From Devosia sp. SL43 (GTDB taxonomy: Bacteria > Pseudomonadota > Alphaproteobacteria > Rhizobiales > Devosiaceae): a stretch of DNA of 64,000 bases. Every line of letters begins with the position of its first letter. Positions within the stretch are counted from its first letter, which is position 1. The stretch covers positions 2,224,501-2,288,500 of the forward strand of contig NZ_CP063401.1 of the NCBI RefSeq assembly GCF_021729885.1. The letters are read 5' to 3'. The notes beneath the pieces are model-generated. The model made no database searches. It saw nothing but the letters and a program-made list of their open reading frames with translations, and was not told where the DNA came from. Position numbers and translations under genes: made by a program. Below, piece after piece: positions 36,735 through 45,130 of this stretch.

Positions 36735-37944
36735 CTGTGCTGACCTCCTTCACAAGAGAAATGACGTTGCCCGCGTTTTGCCCGGTCACGAATCTCGCCC
36801 ACCGCTCCATCAGGGTGCGCCGCTGCTCAATGAAGTCGGTACGGCGGTAAGCTCGCTCGACGCTGCCGCCTACCTTATGGCTGAGAACCATTTCGGCGAC
36901 TTCGTGGGCAGCGTTCGTGGTCTCGGCTAACCAGTCGCGCAGGCTGGATCGAAACCCGTGGGGGCGAGCTTCGAGCCCGGCGCGTTCCATGTGCCGAGCC
37001 ATGGTCGCATCGGAAATGACGCCCTTTCTAGCGCTGGGAAACAGGTAGCCATTTCGGGCAAGGCGTCGAGCTTGACTGACGACCGCCAGCGCCTCGGCCG
37101 AGAGCGGGATGCGGAAGTCGACGGTAGCACCTTTGCGCCCCTTCATGGCCTCGCCGGGAATAGTCCAGATGTCGCCGACGACCTGGTCCTCATGCAGGAA
37201 GCGGAGCGGCATCGACCGTGCTGCTGTGAGGATGGTCAGGCGCAAGGCCAAGTGAGTGATAGTGCACTCGTTCAAAGTTGCGTAAAACGCTGGAACGTCC
37301 TGCCAATGCATGGCGGGAATGTTCTGAGCGACATGACGTTGCGTTCCCAGCAGAGCCCTTGCCTTCTCGGTTGCTTGTAGGTCCACGTCGAGACCAAGGG
37401 CAGCGGCGTGGCGCAAGCAGATGGCTAGCCGGTTGAGAGACTTGCGTGCAGTGTCGGCCTTCGTGTGCCAGATCGGCGCCAGCGCGTCCCTGATCGCAAT
37501 TTGCTCTATTTCCCCGACGGGGGTGTCGCCGAGCTTTGGGAGGACATGGAGCTCCAATGGGCTGAACCAGCGGCCGGCTATGCCTTCGTCTTTCAGATCA
37601 GCCTTACGTGACTCAAAGGCATCTGTAGCGATGTCCTTGAGCTTATGAAGGTTGCGGGCGGCTTCCCGCTTCTGCCGCTGGCGATCATGGATCGGGTCGA
37701 TGCCCTCACGCACCTTGACGCGCCACTTGGTTGCCGCTTCGCGCGCCTCACGGAGCGGAACATCCACGGAGCCCAAACCCATTTCCCGGCGGCGTCCATG
37801 CAAGGTATAGCGGAAGAACCATTGGCCGGCACCGTTTGGACCTGCTTCGCGCTTATGAAGCCAGAGGCCACCTCCGTCTGCATATTTGCCAGCCAAGGCA
37901 TTTCGAATTTGAAGCGATGTTAGTCTGTTCAGTCCACGACCCAT
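36724..37944 (-). CDS. Tyrosine integrase with DUF4102-type arm-binding domain
   Basis: I start at the ATG at 37942-37944 (MGRGLNRLTSLQIRNALAGK), where the arm-binding domain begins: YADGGGLWLHKREAG, then FRYTLHGRRREMGLGS. Longer frames reach a TTG at 38118 inside the att repeat and are unlikely. The catalytic domain shows R in ILTAARSMPLRF, HxxR in HGFRSSLRDW, H in MVLSHKVGG and Y in ERAYRRTD. At 406 aa it matches P4/CP4-type integrases that insert at tRNA 3' ends. The att-like repeat lies about 160 bases upstream. Confidence 0.93.
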   Translation of the reverse strand: MGRGLNRLTSLQIRNALAGKYADGGGLWLHKREAGPNGAGQWFFRYTLHGRRREMGLGSVDVPLREAREAATKWRVKVREGIDPIHDRQRQKREAARNLHKLKDIATDAFESRKADLKDEGIAGRWFSPLELHVLPKLGDTPVGEIEQIAIRDALAPIWHTKADTARKSLNRLAICLRHAAALGLDVDLQATEKARALLGTQRHVAQNIPAMHWQDVPAFYATLNECTITHLALRLTILTAARSMPLRFLHEDQVVGDIWTIPGEAMKGRKGATVDFRIPLSAEALAVVSQARRLARNGYLFPSARKGVISDATMARHMERAGLEARPHGFRSSLRDWLAETTNAAHEVAEMVLSHKVGGSVERAYRRTDFIEQRRTLMERWARFVTGQNAGNVISLVKEVSTVGS

Positions 37945-38101
37945 GTTTTGCTGTCCACCTGTGTGTCCACCTTTGGCGGTGCAACTGCATGCTGATCTTT
38001 GATACAACATGACACGGAACACAACAAGAACGAAATAGATCTCGTGCGGGTTTGCCGGCGAGCCGACACCGGGTGATAGCTGTTGATGTTCGTTTCTTGT
38101 G

Positions 38102-38117
38102 CCGGCGGGGGGCACCA
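38102..38117. other. attR candidate: copy of the tRNA-Leu 3' end
   Basis: These 16 bases, CCGGC through GGCACCA, are identical to tRNA-Leu positions 2344-2359, yet no tRNA structure surrounds them. Left of it is the integrase; right of it begins normal chromosome. This is the expected scar of site-specific integration. Confidence 0.6.
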
Positions 38118-38393
38118 ATTATCCGTACAGTTCCGCGCCTTCACGCAGCCCGCAACGTTCCGGCTGTTGCCGCCTGCTTGGCGTGATTTGCTCCATGTGG
38201 ACGTCCGGACTTGAGACAGTCGGCGCCAGATTGGCAGCCGTACGAGCACCCTTTCACCGGACCACCTCCCGACGCTGGCCGGGTATGCATCACGACATGG
38301 CCGTTAACTGTGTTCCTTACCCCGACGTTAATTTTTTGAGTCGCATTTTGCGCTGAAATTCGACCCCAAAGACTTTGCCGATGAGGTTACATT

Positions 38394-39077
38394 ATGAAGC
38401 GCCAGGCTTTTTCACTCACCGCTTTCCTGCTGCTGACTGCCACCGCCAGCGCCGCCGATCTTGGCTGGAACGCTGGCGCCGACCCGATCTATTCGCCCAC
38501 CTCGGCTTCCAGTTGGTCCGGCTTTTATGCTGGCGTCAGCGGCGGCTATGGCTGGGGTACGCTGACCCGCGAACCGGCCGGCGGCGGTGCCGAGACACAG
38601 AACAACACGAGCGGCTGGAACCTGGGTGGCCAGGCTGGCTACAACCTCGATCTGGGCGGCTTCGTGGTCGGCGCCGAGGCCGACCTGCAATGGTCCAACC
38701 TTGGCTATAGCGAAGACATTCCGGGCGTCGGCAGCTTCAAGACCGGCATCGACTTTTTCGGCACGGTCCGGGGCCGCGCTGGCATGAGCTTCGGCTCAGT
38801 CATGCCCTATATCACGGGCGGTTTCGCCGCGGGTCGCGGCACCGCCAGCCTCACCGATCCGGGCAATGTGGTCACCAGCCAATCGGCCACCCATATGGGC
38901 TGGACGGTCGGCGGCGGTCTCGAGGCCAAGGCCACCGAGAACATCACCTTCAAGGCTGAATACCTCTATGTCGACCTCGGCACCCAGCCCTACAACGGCC
39001 TGCCAGCCGCCGTGGGCAACCTCGACGTCACCCAGCGCTTCAGCGTCATCCGCGGCGGCGTGAACTACAAGTTCTAG
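38394..39077 (+). CDS. Omp25/31-like outer-membrane beta-barrel protein
   Basis: The 227-aa protein has a signal peptide (MKRQAFSLTAFLLLTATASA) and alternating beta strands with GFYAGVSGGYGWG near the N-terminus, repeated aromatic girdles and a C-terminal strand ending GVNYKF with terminal Phe. These are hallmarks of the small eight-stranded porin-like OmpA-fold family abundant in Hyphomicrobiales. It is the first gene beyond the island and stands alone. Confidence 0.92.
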   Translation: MKRQAFSLTAFLLLTATASAADLGWNAGADPIYSPTSASSWSGFYAGVSGGYGWGTLTREPAGGGAETQNNTSGWNLGGQAGYNLDLGGFVVGAEADLQWSNLGYSEDIPGVGSFKTGIDFFGTVRGRAGMSFGSVMPYITGGFAAGRGTASLTDPGNVVTSQSATHMGWTVGGGLEAKATENITFKAEYLYVDLGTQPYNGLPAAVGNLDVTQRFSVIRGGVNYKF

Positions 39078-39173
39078 ATCGTCCCAACGGCCGCGAAAAA
39101 TCTGGGCTTCGAATCGCCGCCGATAGGCGAGACCAAGACGCTCGATCTCGTGTGCGCGCCTAGACCCCGGGCC

Positions 39174-39911
39174 CTATTGCGCATTTCCGCTGGTAACCAG
39201 AGCCTCGCGCAGCGGCAGGTTGCTGGTGTTGCGGAGGTCGAGGTCCGCCTCGATGTGATCGATATGGGTCAACAACAGCCTGCCAGCGCCTTCGCCGTCG
39301 TGCTGTTCCAGGGCCGCCAGGATGCTGGCATGGTCACCATGGCCGCAACTTGACGCGCCGGAGCGGCCATAGAGCGCGATCACCAGGGATGAGCGGGCGA
39401 CCAGCTCTTCCATGAAGCGCAACAGAATGGTGTTTCCCGCAACCCTTGCAAGCAGCAGGTGGAAATCGCCCGAGGCATGAATTTCGGCGCGCCGCGCGGT
39501 GGGGCCGCGCTGGCTCAGCAATTCGCTTTCGTGGTGCAGCCGTTCGCGAAAGGCCGCCACTTCGATGGTGGTTATGCGTTCGGCGGCGGCGATGGCCAGT
39601 CCCGGTTCGATCAGTCGTCGAGATGCAAACACCTGGCGGGCTTCGTCGGGCGTCGGATTGGCCACGAACGCGCCGCGGTTGCGTTCGGCCTTGACCAGCC
39701 CTTCGAAGGCGAGCGCCTGCAGGGCGGCGCGAACGACCGTTCGGCTGACGTCGAAGAGTGTTCCGACTTCGGCTTCGTTGAGTTTGGTGCCCGGCGCCAG
39801 CCGACGATCGACAATTGCGTCGCGCAGATGATCGCGGATCCTCATGGCACGATCCTCGGCTACGAGGGGTCCGGCGAAGGTCTGGTTGGGAAGCGTCATG
39901 TCATCAGTCAT
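39174..39911 (-). CDS. GntR family regulator, FadR/FCD subfamily
   Basis: The 245-aa protein has an N-terminal winged helix (APGTKLNEAEVGTLFDVSRT followed by VVRAALQALAFEGLV) and an alpha-helical FCD effector domain (RRLIEPGLAIAAAERI; HASGDFHLLLARVAGN). A start at 39899 (MTLPNQ) is also possible. It is divergent from the ABC transporter operon at 40148, which it probably controls through the inverted repeats in the 236-base gap. The effector may be the transported compound. Confidence 0.93.
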   Translation of the reverse strand: MTDDMTLPNQTFAGPLVAEDRAMRIRDHLRDAIVDRRLAPGTKLNEAEVGTLFDVSRTVVRAALQALAFEGLVKAERNRGAFVANPTPDEARQVFASRRLIEPGLAIAAAERITTIEVAAFRERLHHESELLSQRGPTARRAEIHASGDFHLLLARVAGNTILLRFMEELVARSSLVIALYGRSGASSCGHGDHASILAALEQHDGEGAGRLLLTHIDHIEADLDLRNTSNLPLREALVTSGNAQ

Positions 39912-39942
39912 AGGGACAATCGTGTCGCTGCGAAAGCGTCAA

Positions 39943-39976
39943 GTCGCATACAGTCACCACGAAGATTGCATACAAT
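39943..39976. promoter_or_regulatory. Probable GntR operator pair
   Basis: ATTGCATACAAT at 39965-39976 is a near-perfect palindrome (one mismatch). GTCGCATACAGT at 39943-39954 is a partial copy 22 bases upstream. AT-rich palindromes of the TTGTATNCAA type are known targets of FCD-family GntR proteins. Both lie just upstream of the regulator gene and in the promoter gap of the transporter. Confidence 0.5.
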
Positions 39977-40147
39977 TTCGGCGCACGATGCGAACATGTG
40001 CCCATTAATCAGGCAGCGTCTTGGATTGCTCATAAAGCGGACAATGCCAGATTGACCGAGATTTCACGCTATAACAACAAGTTAATGACCTAGCCTCGAG
40101 CTGGCACGGCAGATGCATAGTCATGTCCCGACAATCGGGGATGCTGG

Positions 40148-41236
40148 ATGTCCAAAGCTGCCGAGATCGACATCGCTTCCGTTTCCAAAATCTATGGGAA
40201 AACGACGGCCGTCGATGCCATCAGCCTCAAGATTCCAGCGGGGAGCTACTGCTGCCTGCTCGGGCCATCGGGTTGTGGCAAGACCTCCACCTTGCGCATG
40301 ATCGCCGGGCACGAAAGCGTCTCGATCGGCGATATCGTCCTGGGTGGCGAGGTGGTGACCAACCTGCCACCGGCCAAGCGCGGCACGGCCATGATGTTCC
40401 AGTCCTACGCGCTGTTTCCGCACCTCGACCTCGTCGACAACGTCGCCTTCAGCCTCAAGATGAGCGGCGTTGACAAGGACACGCGACGAGCGCGCGCGCT
40501 CGACATGCTCAAGCTGATGCAGATGGAGGCTTACGCTACCCGCAAGCCGGCGCAACTATCGGGCGGCCAGCAACAGCGCGTGGCGCTGGCCCGCGCCTTG
40601 ATCACCGATCCGGAAGCGCTGCTGTTGGACGAGCCGCTCTCGGCGCTCGATCCATTTCTCAAGATCCGCATGCGGGCCGAACTGAAGAAGCTGCAGAAGC
40701 AGTTGGGCATTACCTTCGTGCATGTGACCCATAGCCAGGAAGAGGCCATGGCCCTGGCCGACATCATCGTGGTGATGAGCGACGGTCGCATTGAGCAGGC
40801 TGCCAGCCCGCGCGATGTGTTCGAGCGCCCGGCAACGGCCTTCGTGGCGCGGTTCATGGGCGACCACAACGTCATCGCTGGCAAGGTCGTGGGTTCCTCC
40901 AACGGCCTCGTCACCTTCGAGGTCGTGGGCGGCGGCACCTTTTCTGCCTCCGGCGAGCCGCGGCCTGCCGGCAGTGGAGTCGACGCCGCCATCCGCACCG
41001 ATCACGTCAAGATCGGCGAAAGCCCAGTTAAGGGCCTCGGCTTCACCGGCATCGTCTCCAACCTCGAATATCGCGGCGGCACCATCAAGCTCACCATCGA
41101 CGGTGCCGGCATTTCCGAATTCACCGCCATCATCACCGACACCGCCTTCTACGCGACCCCGGTCGCGGTGGGCGATGCGGTGCCCCTCCATTGGGATGCC
41201 CAGGACGCGATCATCCTCGGCACGCTCAATTCCTAA
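40148..41236 (+). CDS. ABC transporter ATP-binding protein, PotA type
   Basis: The 362-aa ATPase powers the importer encoded by the next genes. It has Walker A GPSGCGKT, signature LSGGQQQR, Walker B LLLDEPLSALD, the switch His in VHVTHSQEEA and a C-terminal TOBE domain (from about residue 275). The overall form matches PotA/FbpC-type subunits for polyamines, iron or small organic ions. It starts the operon; the binding protein follows after 29 bases. Confidence 0.94.
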   Translation: MSKAAEIDIASVSKIYGKTTAVDAISLKIPAGSYCCLLGPSGCGKTSTLRMIAGHESVSIGDIVLGGEVVTNLPPAKRGTAMMFQSYALFPHLDLVDNVAFSLKMSGVDKDTRRARALDMLKLMQMEAYATRKPAQLSGGQQQRVALARALITDPEALLLDEPLSALDPFLKIRMRAELKKLQKQLGITFVHVTHSQEEAMALADIIVVMSDGRIEQAASPRDVFERPATAFVARFMGDHNVIAGKVVGSSNGLVTFEVVGGGTFSASGEPRPAGSGVDAAIRTDHVKIGESPVKGLGFTGIVSNLEYRGGTIKLTIDGAGISEFTAIITDTAFYATPVAVGDAVPLHWDAQDAIILGTLNS

Positions 41237-41265
41237 ATCAAAGCCAACAACAGGGACGTAAGGCA

Positions 41266-42555
41266 ATGACAGAGACCACCAAGAAATCCGGCATTTCCCG
41301 CCGCAACCTGCTCAAGACCGGCGCAGCCGCTGCAGCTGGCGCCGCCCTCGGCACCGGTGTCATAACCGGCTTCCCGACCATCTGGGCGCAGAACCCAATC
41401 ACGCTGCGCCAGTTCGGCACCGGCGTGTCCAACCTCAACGCCATTGCTGAAAAGTGCAAGGAAGACCTCGGCATCACGCTCGAGATGACGGCGACCGATT
41501 CGGACGCAGCCGCCCAGCGCGCCGTGACCCAGCCTGACAGCTATGACATTGCCGATATCGAATACTGGATCCTCAAGAAGGTGTTCCCGACAGGCGTGAT
41601 CCAGCCGATGGATACGTCCAAGCTGACCTATTACGACAAGATCGTGCCGCTGTTCAAAACCGGCAAGCTGCTGCCCGATAGTGTCATCGCGCAGGGCACC
41701 GCGCCGCACACCGTGGGCTTTGTCGAAGCGCCCGGCGACAAGACCTTCGCCGCCGGCGAGACCGGCTGGTTCACGATGGTCCCGACCATCTACAACGCCG
41801 ACACCCTCGGCATCCGTCCCGACCTGGTGGGTCGCGAGATCTCGACCTGGGCCGATATCATGGACCCGGCCTTCAAGGGCAAGACAGCCATCATCAACGT
41901 GCCCTCGATCGGCATCATGGATGCGGCCATGATCATGGAAGCCATGGGCAACATCACCTATGGCGACAAGGGCAACATGACGACGGCCGAGATCGATGCG
42001 ACCATCGATTTCCTGATCAAGGCCAAGCAGGACGGCCAGTTCCGCGCCTTCTGGAAGAGCTTCGACGAGAGCGTGAACCTGATGAGCTCGGGTGAAGTGG
42101 TGATCCAGTCCATGTGGTCGCCGGCCGTCGCGGCAGTGCGCTCCAAGGGCATCGCCTGCAAGTATCAGCCGCTCAAGGAAGGCTACCGCTCGTGGGGCGG
42201 CGGCCTCGGCCTTGCCGCACACCTGCAGGGCGCACAGCTGGACGCAGCATACGAATACATCAACTGGTACACGTCCGGCTGGGTCGGCGGATATCTCAAC
42301 CGCCAGGGCTATTACTCGGCGGCGATGGAAACGGCCAAGGAACACATGTCGGCCGACGAATGGGGCTACTGGATCGAAGGCAAGGCGGCCACGGGCGACA
42401 TCCTCGCCCCCGATGGCACCGTGATGGAAAAGGCTGGCGCCATCCGTGACGGCGGCTCGTTCGAAGAGCGCATGGGCAAGGTCGCCTGCTGGAACTCGGT
42501 AATGGACGAAGACCGCTACATGGTCCGCCGCTGGAACGAGTTCATCGCAGCTTAA
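41266..42555 (+). CDS. Periplasmic substrate-binding protein (PotD-like), Tat-type signal
   Basis: I start at ATG 41266 (MTETTKKSGISRRNLLKTGA), which places the twin-arginine SRRNLLK motif at residues 10-16, followed by a hydrophobic stretch and cleavage near IWAQ. The 429-aa protein belongs to the family-1-like group with spermidine/putrescine-type binding proteins (ADIMDPAFKGKTAIINVPSI; VIQSMWSPAVAAV). Export in folded form is suggested by the Tat motif. The ligand is unknown; a racemase in the operon hints at an amino-acid-like or hydantoin-like compound. Confidence 0.9.
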   Translation: MTETTKKSGISRRNLLKTGAAAAAGAALGTGVITGFPTIWAQNPITLRQFGTGVSNLNAIAEKCKEDLGITLEMTATDSDAAAQRAVTQPDSYDIADIEYWILKKVFPTGVIQPMDTSKLTYYDKIVPLFKTGKLLPDSVIAQGTAPHTVGFVEAPGDKTFAAGETGWFTMVPTIYNADTLGIRPDLVGREISTWADIMDPAFKGKTAIINVPSIGIMDAAMIMEAMGNITYGDKGNMTTAEIDATIDFLIKAKQDGQFRAFWKSFDESVNLMSSGEVVIQSMWSPAVAAVRSKGIACKYQPLKEGYRSWGGGLGLAAHLQGAQLDAAYEYINWYTSGWVGGYLNRQGYYSAAMETAKEHMSADEWGYWIEGKAATGDILAPDGTVMEKAGAIRDGGSFEERMGKVACWNSVMDEDRYMVRRWNEFIAA

Positions 42556-42562
42556 TGATTGC

Positions 42563-42585
42563 GAGGGGGCCGGCAAGGCCCCCTC
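42563..42585 (+). terminator. Stem-loop after the binding-protein gene
   Basis: A perfect 9-bp GC-rich stem, GAGGGGGCC and GGCCCCCTC, encloses a 5-base loop, starting 8 bases after the stop codon. There is no T-run. It likely protects the binding-protein mRNA or attenuates read-through into the permeases, keeping binding protein in excess. Confidence 0.65.
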
Positions 42586-42698
42586 ATCCGGCGCTGCGCG
42601 CCACCTTCTCCCACGAGGGGAGAAGGGTCTGACTGTGAGCTCTCGGATGGTCCCCTTCTCCCCTTGTGGGAGAAGGTGCCCGAAGGGCGGATGAGGGG
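42579..42698. repeat. 120-bp palindromic intergenic repeat (REP/BIME-like)
   Basis: The left arm begins CCCCCTCATCCGGCGC and includes CACCTTCTCCCACGAGGGGAG. The right arm carries the complement (CTTGTGGGAGAAGGTGCCCG, GGATGAGGGG). Each arm also has its own small hairpin. The layout and the CTTCTCCC core resemble palindromic intergenic repeats seen across Rhizobiales genomes. It occupies the spacer between binding-protein and permease genes. Confidence 0.7.
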
Positions 42699-42721
42699 TC
42701 TACGATGTCGGGGACAGTCCA

Positions 42722-43579
42722 ATGAACAACCTGCTCGCACGCGCCACGCCTTATATCCAGGCGACACCGCTGCTGCTGATCCTCGGCTTCTTCCTCGCCA
42801 TCCCCATCCTGCTGCTGCTGGTCGTCAGTTTCTGGGACTACGACTTTGCCGGCATGTACCCCGATTTCATGACCCTGAACTATGCCGAGACGCTTGGGAG
42901 CTGGGTCACCTGGAAGACTTACGGCAACACCCTGAAATTTGCGGCCATCGTCTGGGTTATCACGGCATTCGTCGGCTTCTGGGTCGCCTATTTCCTGGCC
43001 TTCCATGTGCGCAGCGCCACCTCGCAGATGGTGCTGTTTCTTGTCTGCACCGTGCCGTTCCTCACCTCCAACATCATCCGCATGATTTCCTGGATCCCGG
43101 TGCTCGGCCGCAATGGTCTGATCAACTCGGGTCTGGTTGGCGCAGGGGTGATCGATCAGCCCATCGAATGGCTTCTCTATTCCGATTTCGCCGTGATTCT
43201 GGCCATGGTGCACCTCTACACCCTGTTCATGGTGACGCCGATCTTCAACACCATGATGCGCATCGACAAGTCGCTGGTCGAAGCCGCACGCGATGGCGGC
43301 GCAGCAGACTGGCAGATCATCTGGAACGTCATCCTGCCGCTGGCCAAGCCGGGCATCGCCATCGGTACAATCTTCGTGGTGACGCTGGTTATGGCGGACT
43401 TCTCGACTGTCCAGGTCATGAGCGGGGGTCAATCCGCCTCGGTCGCACTAATGATGCGTAACCAGATGAGCCTGCTGCAATATCCGGCCGCTGCCGCCAA
43501 CGCCGTCGTCCTGCTGGTGCTGGTCCTGTTCATGGTCGCGGGCATTCTCCGCATCGTCGATATCCGTAAGGAGCTCTGA
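42722..43579 (+). CDS. ABC transporter permease, PotB type
   Basis: At 285 aa with six membrane helices, it carries the EAA loop motif VEAARDGGAADWQIIWNVIL that contacts the ATPase. The first helix region is LILGFFLAIPILLLLVVSFW. It forms the first half of the membrane channel of this importer. It follows the palindromic repeat and is separated from the second permease by one base. Confidence 0.93.
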   Translation: MNNLLARATPYIQATPLLLILGFFLAIPILLLLVVSFWDYDFAGMYPDFMTLNYAETLGSWVTWKTYGNTLKFAAIVWVITAFVGFWVAYFLAFHVRSATSQMVLFLVCTVPFLTSNIIRMISWIPVLGRNGLINSGLVGAGVIDQPIEWLLYSDFAVILAMVHLYTLFMVTPIFNTMMRIDKSLVEAARDGGAADWQIIWNVILPLAKPGIAIGTIFVVTLVMADFSTVQVMSGGQSASVALMMRNQMSLLQYPAAAANAVVLLVLVLFMVAGILRIVDIRKEL

Positions 43580-43580
43580 G

Positions 43581-44399
43581 ATGGGCAGCGAGAAACGCAC
43601 CGCCGGGTTCTACGTGCTGGCAGCCTTCTTCGTGCTGTTCGTGCTGTTCCTTTATGGCCCGCTGTCGGCGGTGTTCATCCTCAGCTTTCAGGGGCCGCAG
43701 GGTGGTCTGACCTTTCCGCTCAATGGCGTTTCGGTGCGCTGGTTCCAGAACCTGTTCGAAACCCAGGCGGTGGGGAACTTCGGCGCCAGCTTTGGCCGGT
43801 CGCTGGTGCTGGGGCTGATGGTCATGGGCGCGACGGTGTTGGTATCGCTGCTGGCCGGACTGGCCTTCCGGCGCAAGTTCATCGGTGCATCGCCGCTGTT
43901 CTACCTGACGGTCGCAAGCCTCGTGGTCCCGTCGATCATCGTCTCGCTCGGTATCGGCGTGCTGTTCCAGCAGATCGGCATCCAGCCCAACTGGTTCAGC
44001 TCCGGTTTCGGCGCTCATCTGACATGGACGCTGCCCTTTGGCGTCTTGATCATGTTCGCGGTGTTCAACCGCTTCTCGCCCTCCTACGAGGAAGCGGCGC
44101 GCGACCTTGGCGCCAGTTCCTGGCAGACCTTCTATCATGTGGTGCTGCCGATGATCGCCCCGAGCCTGATTGGCGTGGGCCTGTTTGGGTTCTCGCTGAG
44201 CTATGATGAGTTTGCGCGCACGCTGATGACCTCGGGCAGCTCCAATACGCTGCCGCTCGAAATCTACGGCATGACCACCAATGTGACGACTCCGGTGCTC
44301 TATGCGCTGGGGACGGTGACGACGGTGTTCTCGTTCCTCGTCATCCTGGTCACACTGGGCATCATTCTCTGGGTCAACCGGCGTCGGGCGACCGCATGA
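43581..44399 (+). CDS. ABC transporter permease, PotC type
   Basis: The 272-aa inner-membrane protein has six helices and the EAA loop EEAARDLGASSWQTFYHVVL. It pairs with the preceding PotB-type permease. Its stop overlaps the start of the racemase gene (ATGA), so the two are translationally coupled. Confidence 0.93.
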   Translation: MGSEKRTAGFYVLAAFFVLFVLFLYGPLSAVFILSFQGPQGGLTFPLNGVSVRWFQNLFETQAVGNFGASFGRSLVLGLMVMGATVLVSLLAGLAFRRKFIGASPLFYLTVASLVVPSIIVSLGIGVLFQQIGIQPNWFSSGFGAHLTWTLPFGVLIMFAVFNRFSPSYEEAARDLGASSWQTFYHVVLPMIAPSLIGVGLFGFSLSYDEFARTLMTSGSSNTLPLEIYGMTTNVTTPVLYALGTVTTVFSFLVILVTLGIILWVNRRRATA

Positions 44400-45130
44400 C
44401 CCGCATCGCTGTCATCAATCCCAATACGACTGCCAGCATGACCGTGACCATCGCGCACGCCGCGCGACTGGTGGCGGCGCCGAACACGGAGATCGTCCCC
44501 GTCACTTCGAGCATGGGTCCAGCCTCCATTGAGGGCTATTACGACGAAGCGTTTGCCCTGCCCGGCCTGCTGCGTGAAATCGGCAAGGCTGAGCGTGAAG
44601 GCGCGCAGGCGGCGGTGATCGCCTGCTTCGACGATACAGGCCTCGACGCTGCCCGGGCCATGGCGCGCATGCCGGTGATCGGCATCTGTGAGGCTGCCCT
44701 GATGACCGCAGCCCTGATCGCCAAGCGCTTCACCGTAGTCACCACCATGGAGCGCTCGCGCGTGCCGGTCGAGGAACTGGCCCATCGCTACGGCATGGCC
44801 GGGCGGGCCCGCATTCGTGCCGCCAACATCGCCGTGCTGTCGCTGGAAGATCCCAATTCTGGCGCACGCGACCGGCTGCGCAACGAGATCGTTCGCGCCC
44901 TTGCTGAAGACAATGCCGAGGCTATCGTGCTGGGCTGCGCCGGCATGGCCGATCTGGCCCATACACTCAGCCGCGAGTTCGGCCTGCCTGTCATTGATGG
45001 CGTGGGTGCTGCGGTGAAACAGGCCGAGGCGCTGGTGGCTCTGGGTCTTTCGACCAGCAAGCGGGGCGCCTATGCCGCGCCCCTGGCCAAGCGTTATGAC
45101 GGTGCGCTCGCCGAATACGCCCCGGCATGA
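44396..45130 (+). CDS. Asp/Glu/hydantoin racemase family protein
   Basis: The 244-aa enzyme begins MTRIAVINPNTTASMTVTIA, the signature of the family that includes hydantoin, allantoin and aspartate racemases. The two catalytic cysteines are visible in AVIACFDDTG and VLGCAGMADL. These cofactor-free enzymes invert an alpha carbon by a two-base mechanism. Coupled overlap with the permease before it and the GNAT gene after it indicates it acts on what the transporter brings in. The exact substrate is open. Confidence 0.9.
   Translation: MTRIAVINPNTTASMTVTIAHAARLVAAPNTEIVPVTSSMGPASIEGYYDEAFALPGLLREIGKAEREGAQAAVIACFDDTGLDAARAMARMPVIGICEAALMTAALIAKRFTVVTTMERSRVPVEELAHRYGMAGRARIRAANIAVLSLEDPNSGARDRLRNEIVRALAEDNAEAIVLGCAGMADLAHTLSREFGLPVIDGVGAAVKQAEALVALGLSTSKRGAYAAPLAKRYDGALAEYAPA

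Larger units (their letters stand above)
2360..38117. mobile_element. Putative integrated genomic island (tRNA-Leu / tyrosine integrase)
   Basis: The span is bounded by the tRNA-Leu 3' end and its 16-bp repeat at 38102-38117. It carries a DUF4102-type integrase at its right end, an AlpA-like gene, a block of unknown small genes, a serine resolvase, and accessory cargo (type I secretion/adhesin, chromate resistance, aldehyde dehydrogenase, OYE). The flanks are ordinary chromosomal genes. The composite content suggests layered insertions rather than one uniform element. Whether the whole 36 kb moves as a unit is inference; only the right end has an integrase. Confidence 0.55.

Noticed and set aside
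33311-38117. Smaller element confined to the integrase end as the true island
   Set aside because: I saw no copy of the 16-bp repeat near 33200-33320, so the tRNA-Leu copy is the best left boundary. The alternative remains possible and is named as a test.
36724-38118. Longer integrase starting at TTG 38118
   Set aside because: The extra 58 residues run through the att repeat and do not resemble the arm-binding domain. The ATG at 37944 fits the family start.
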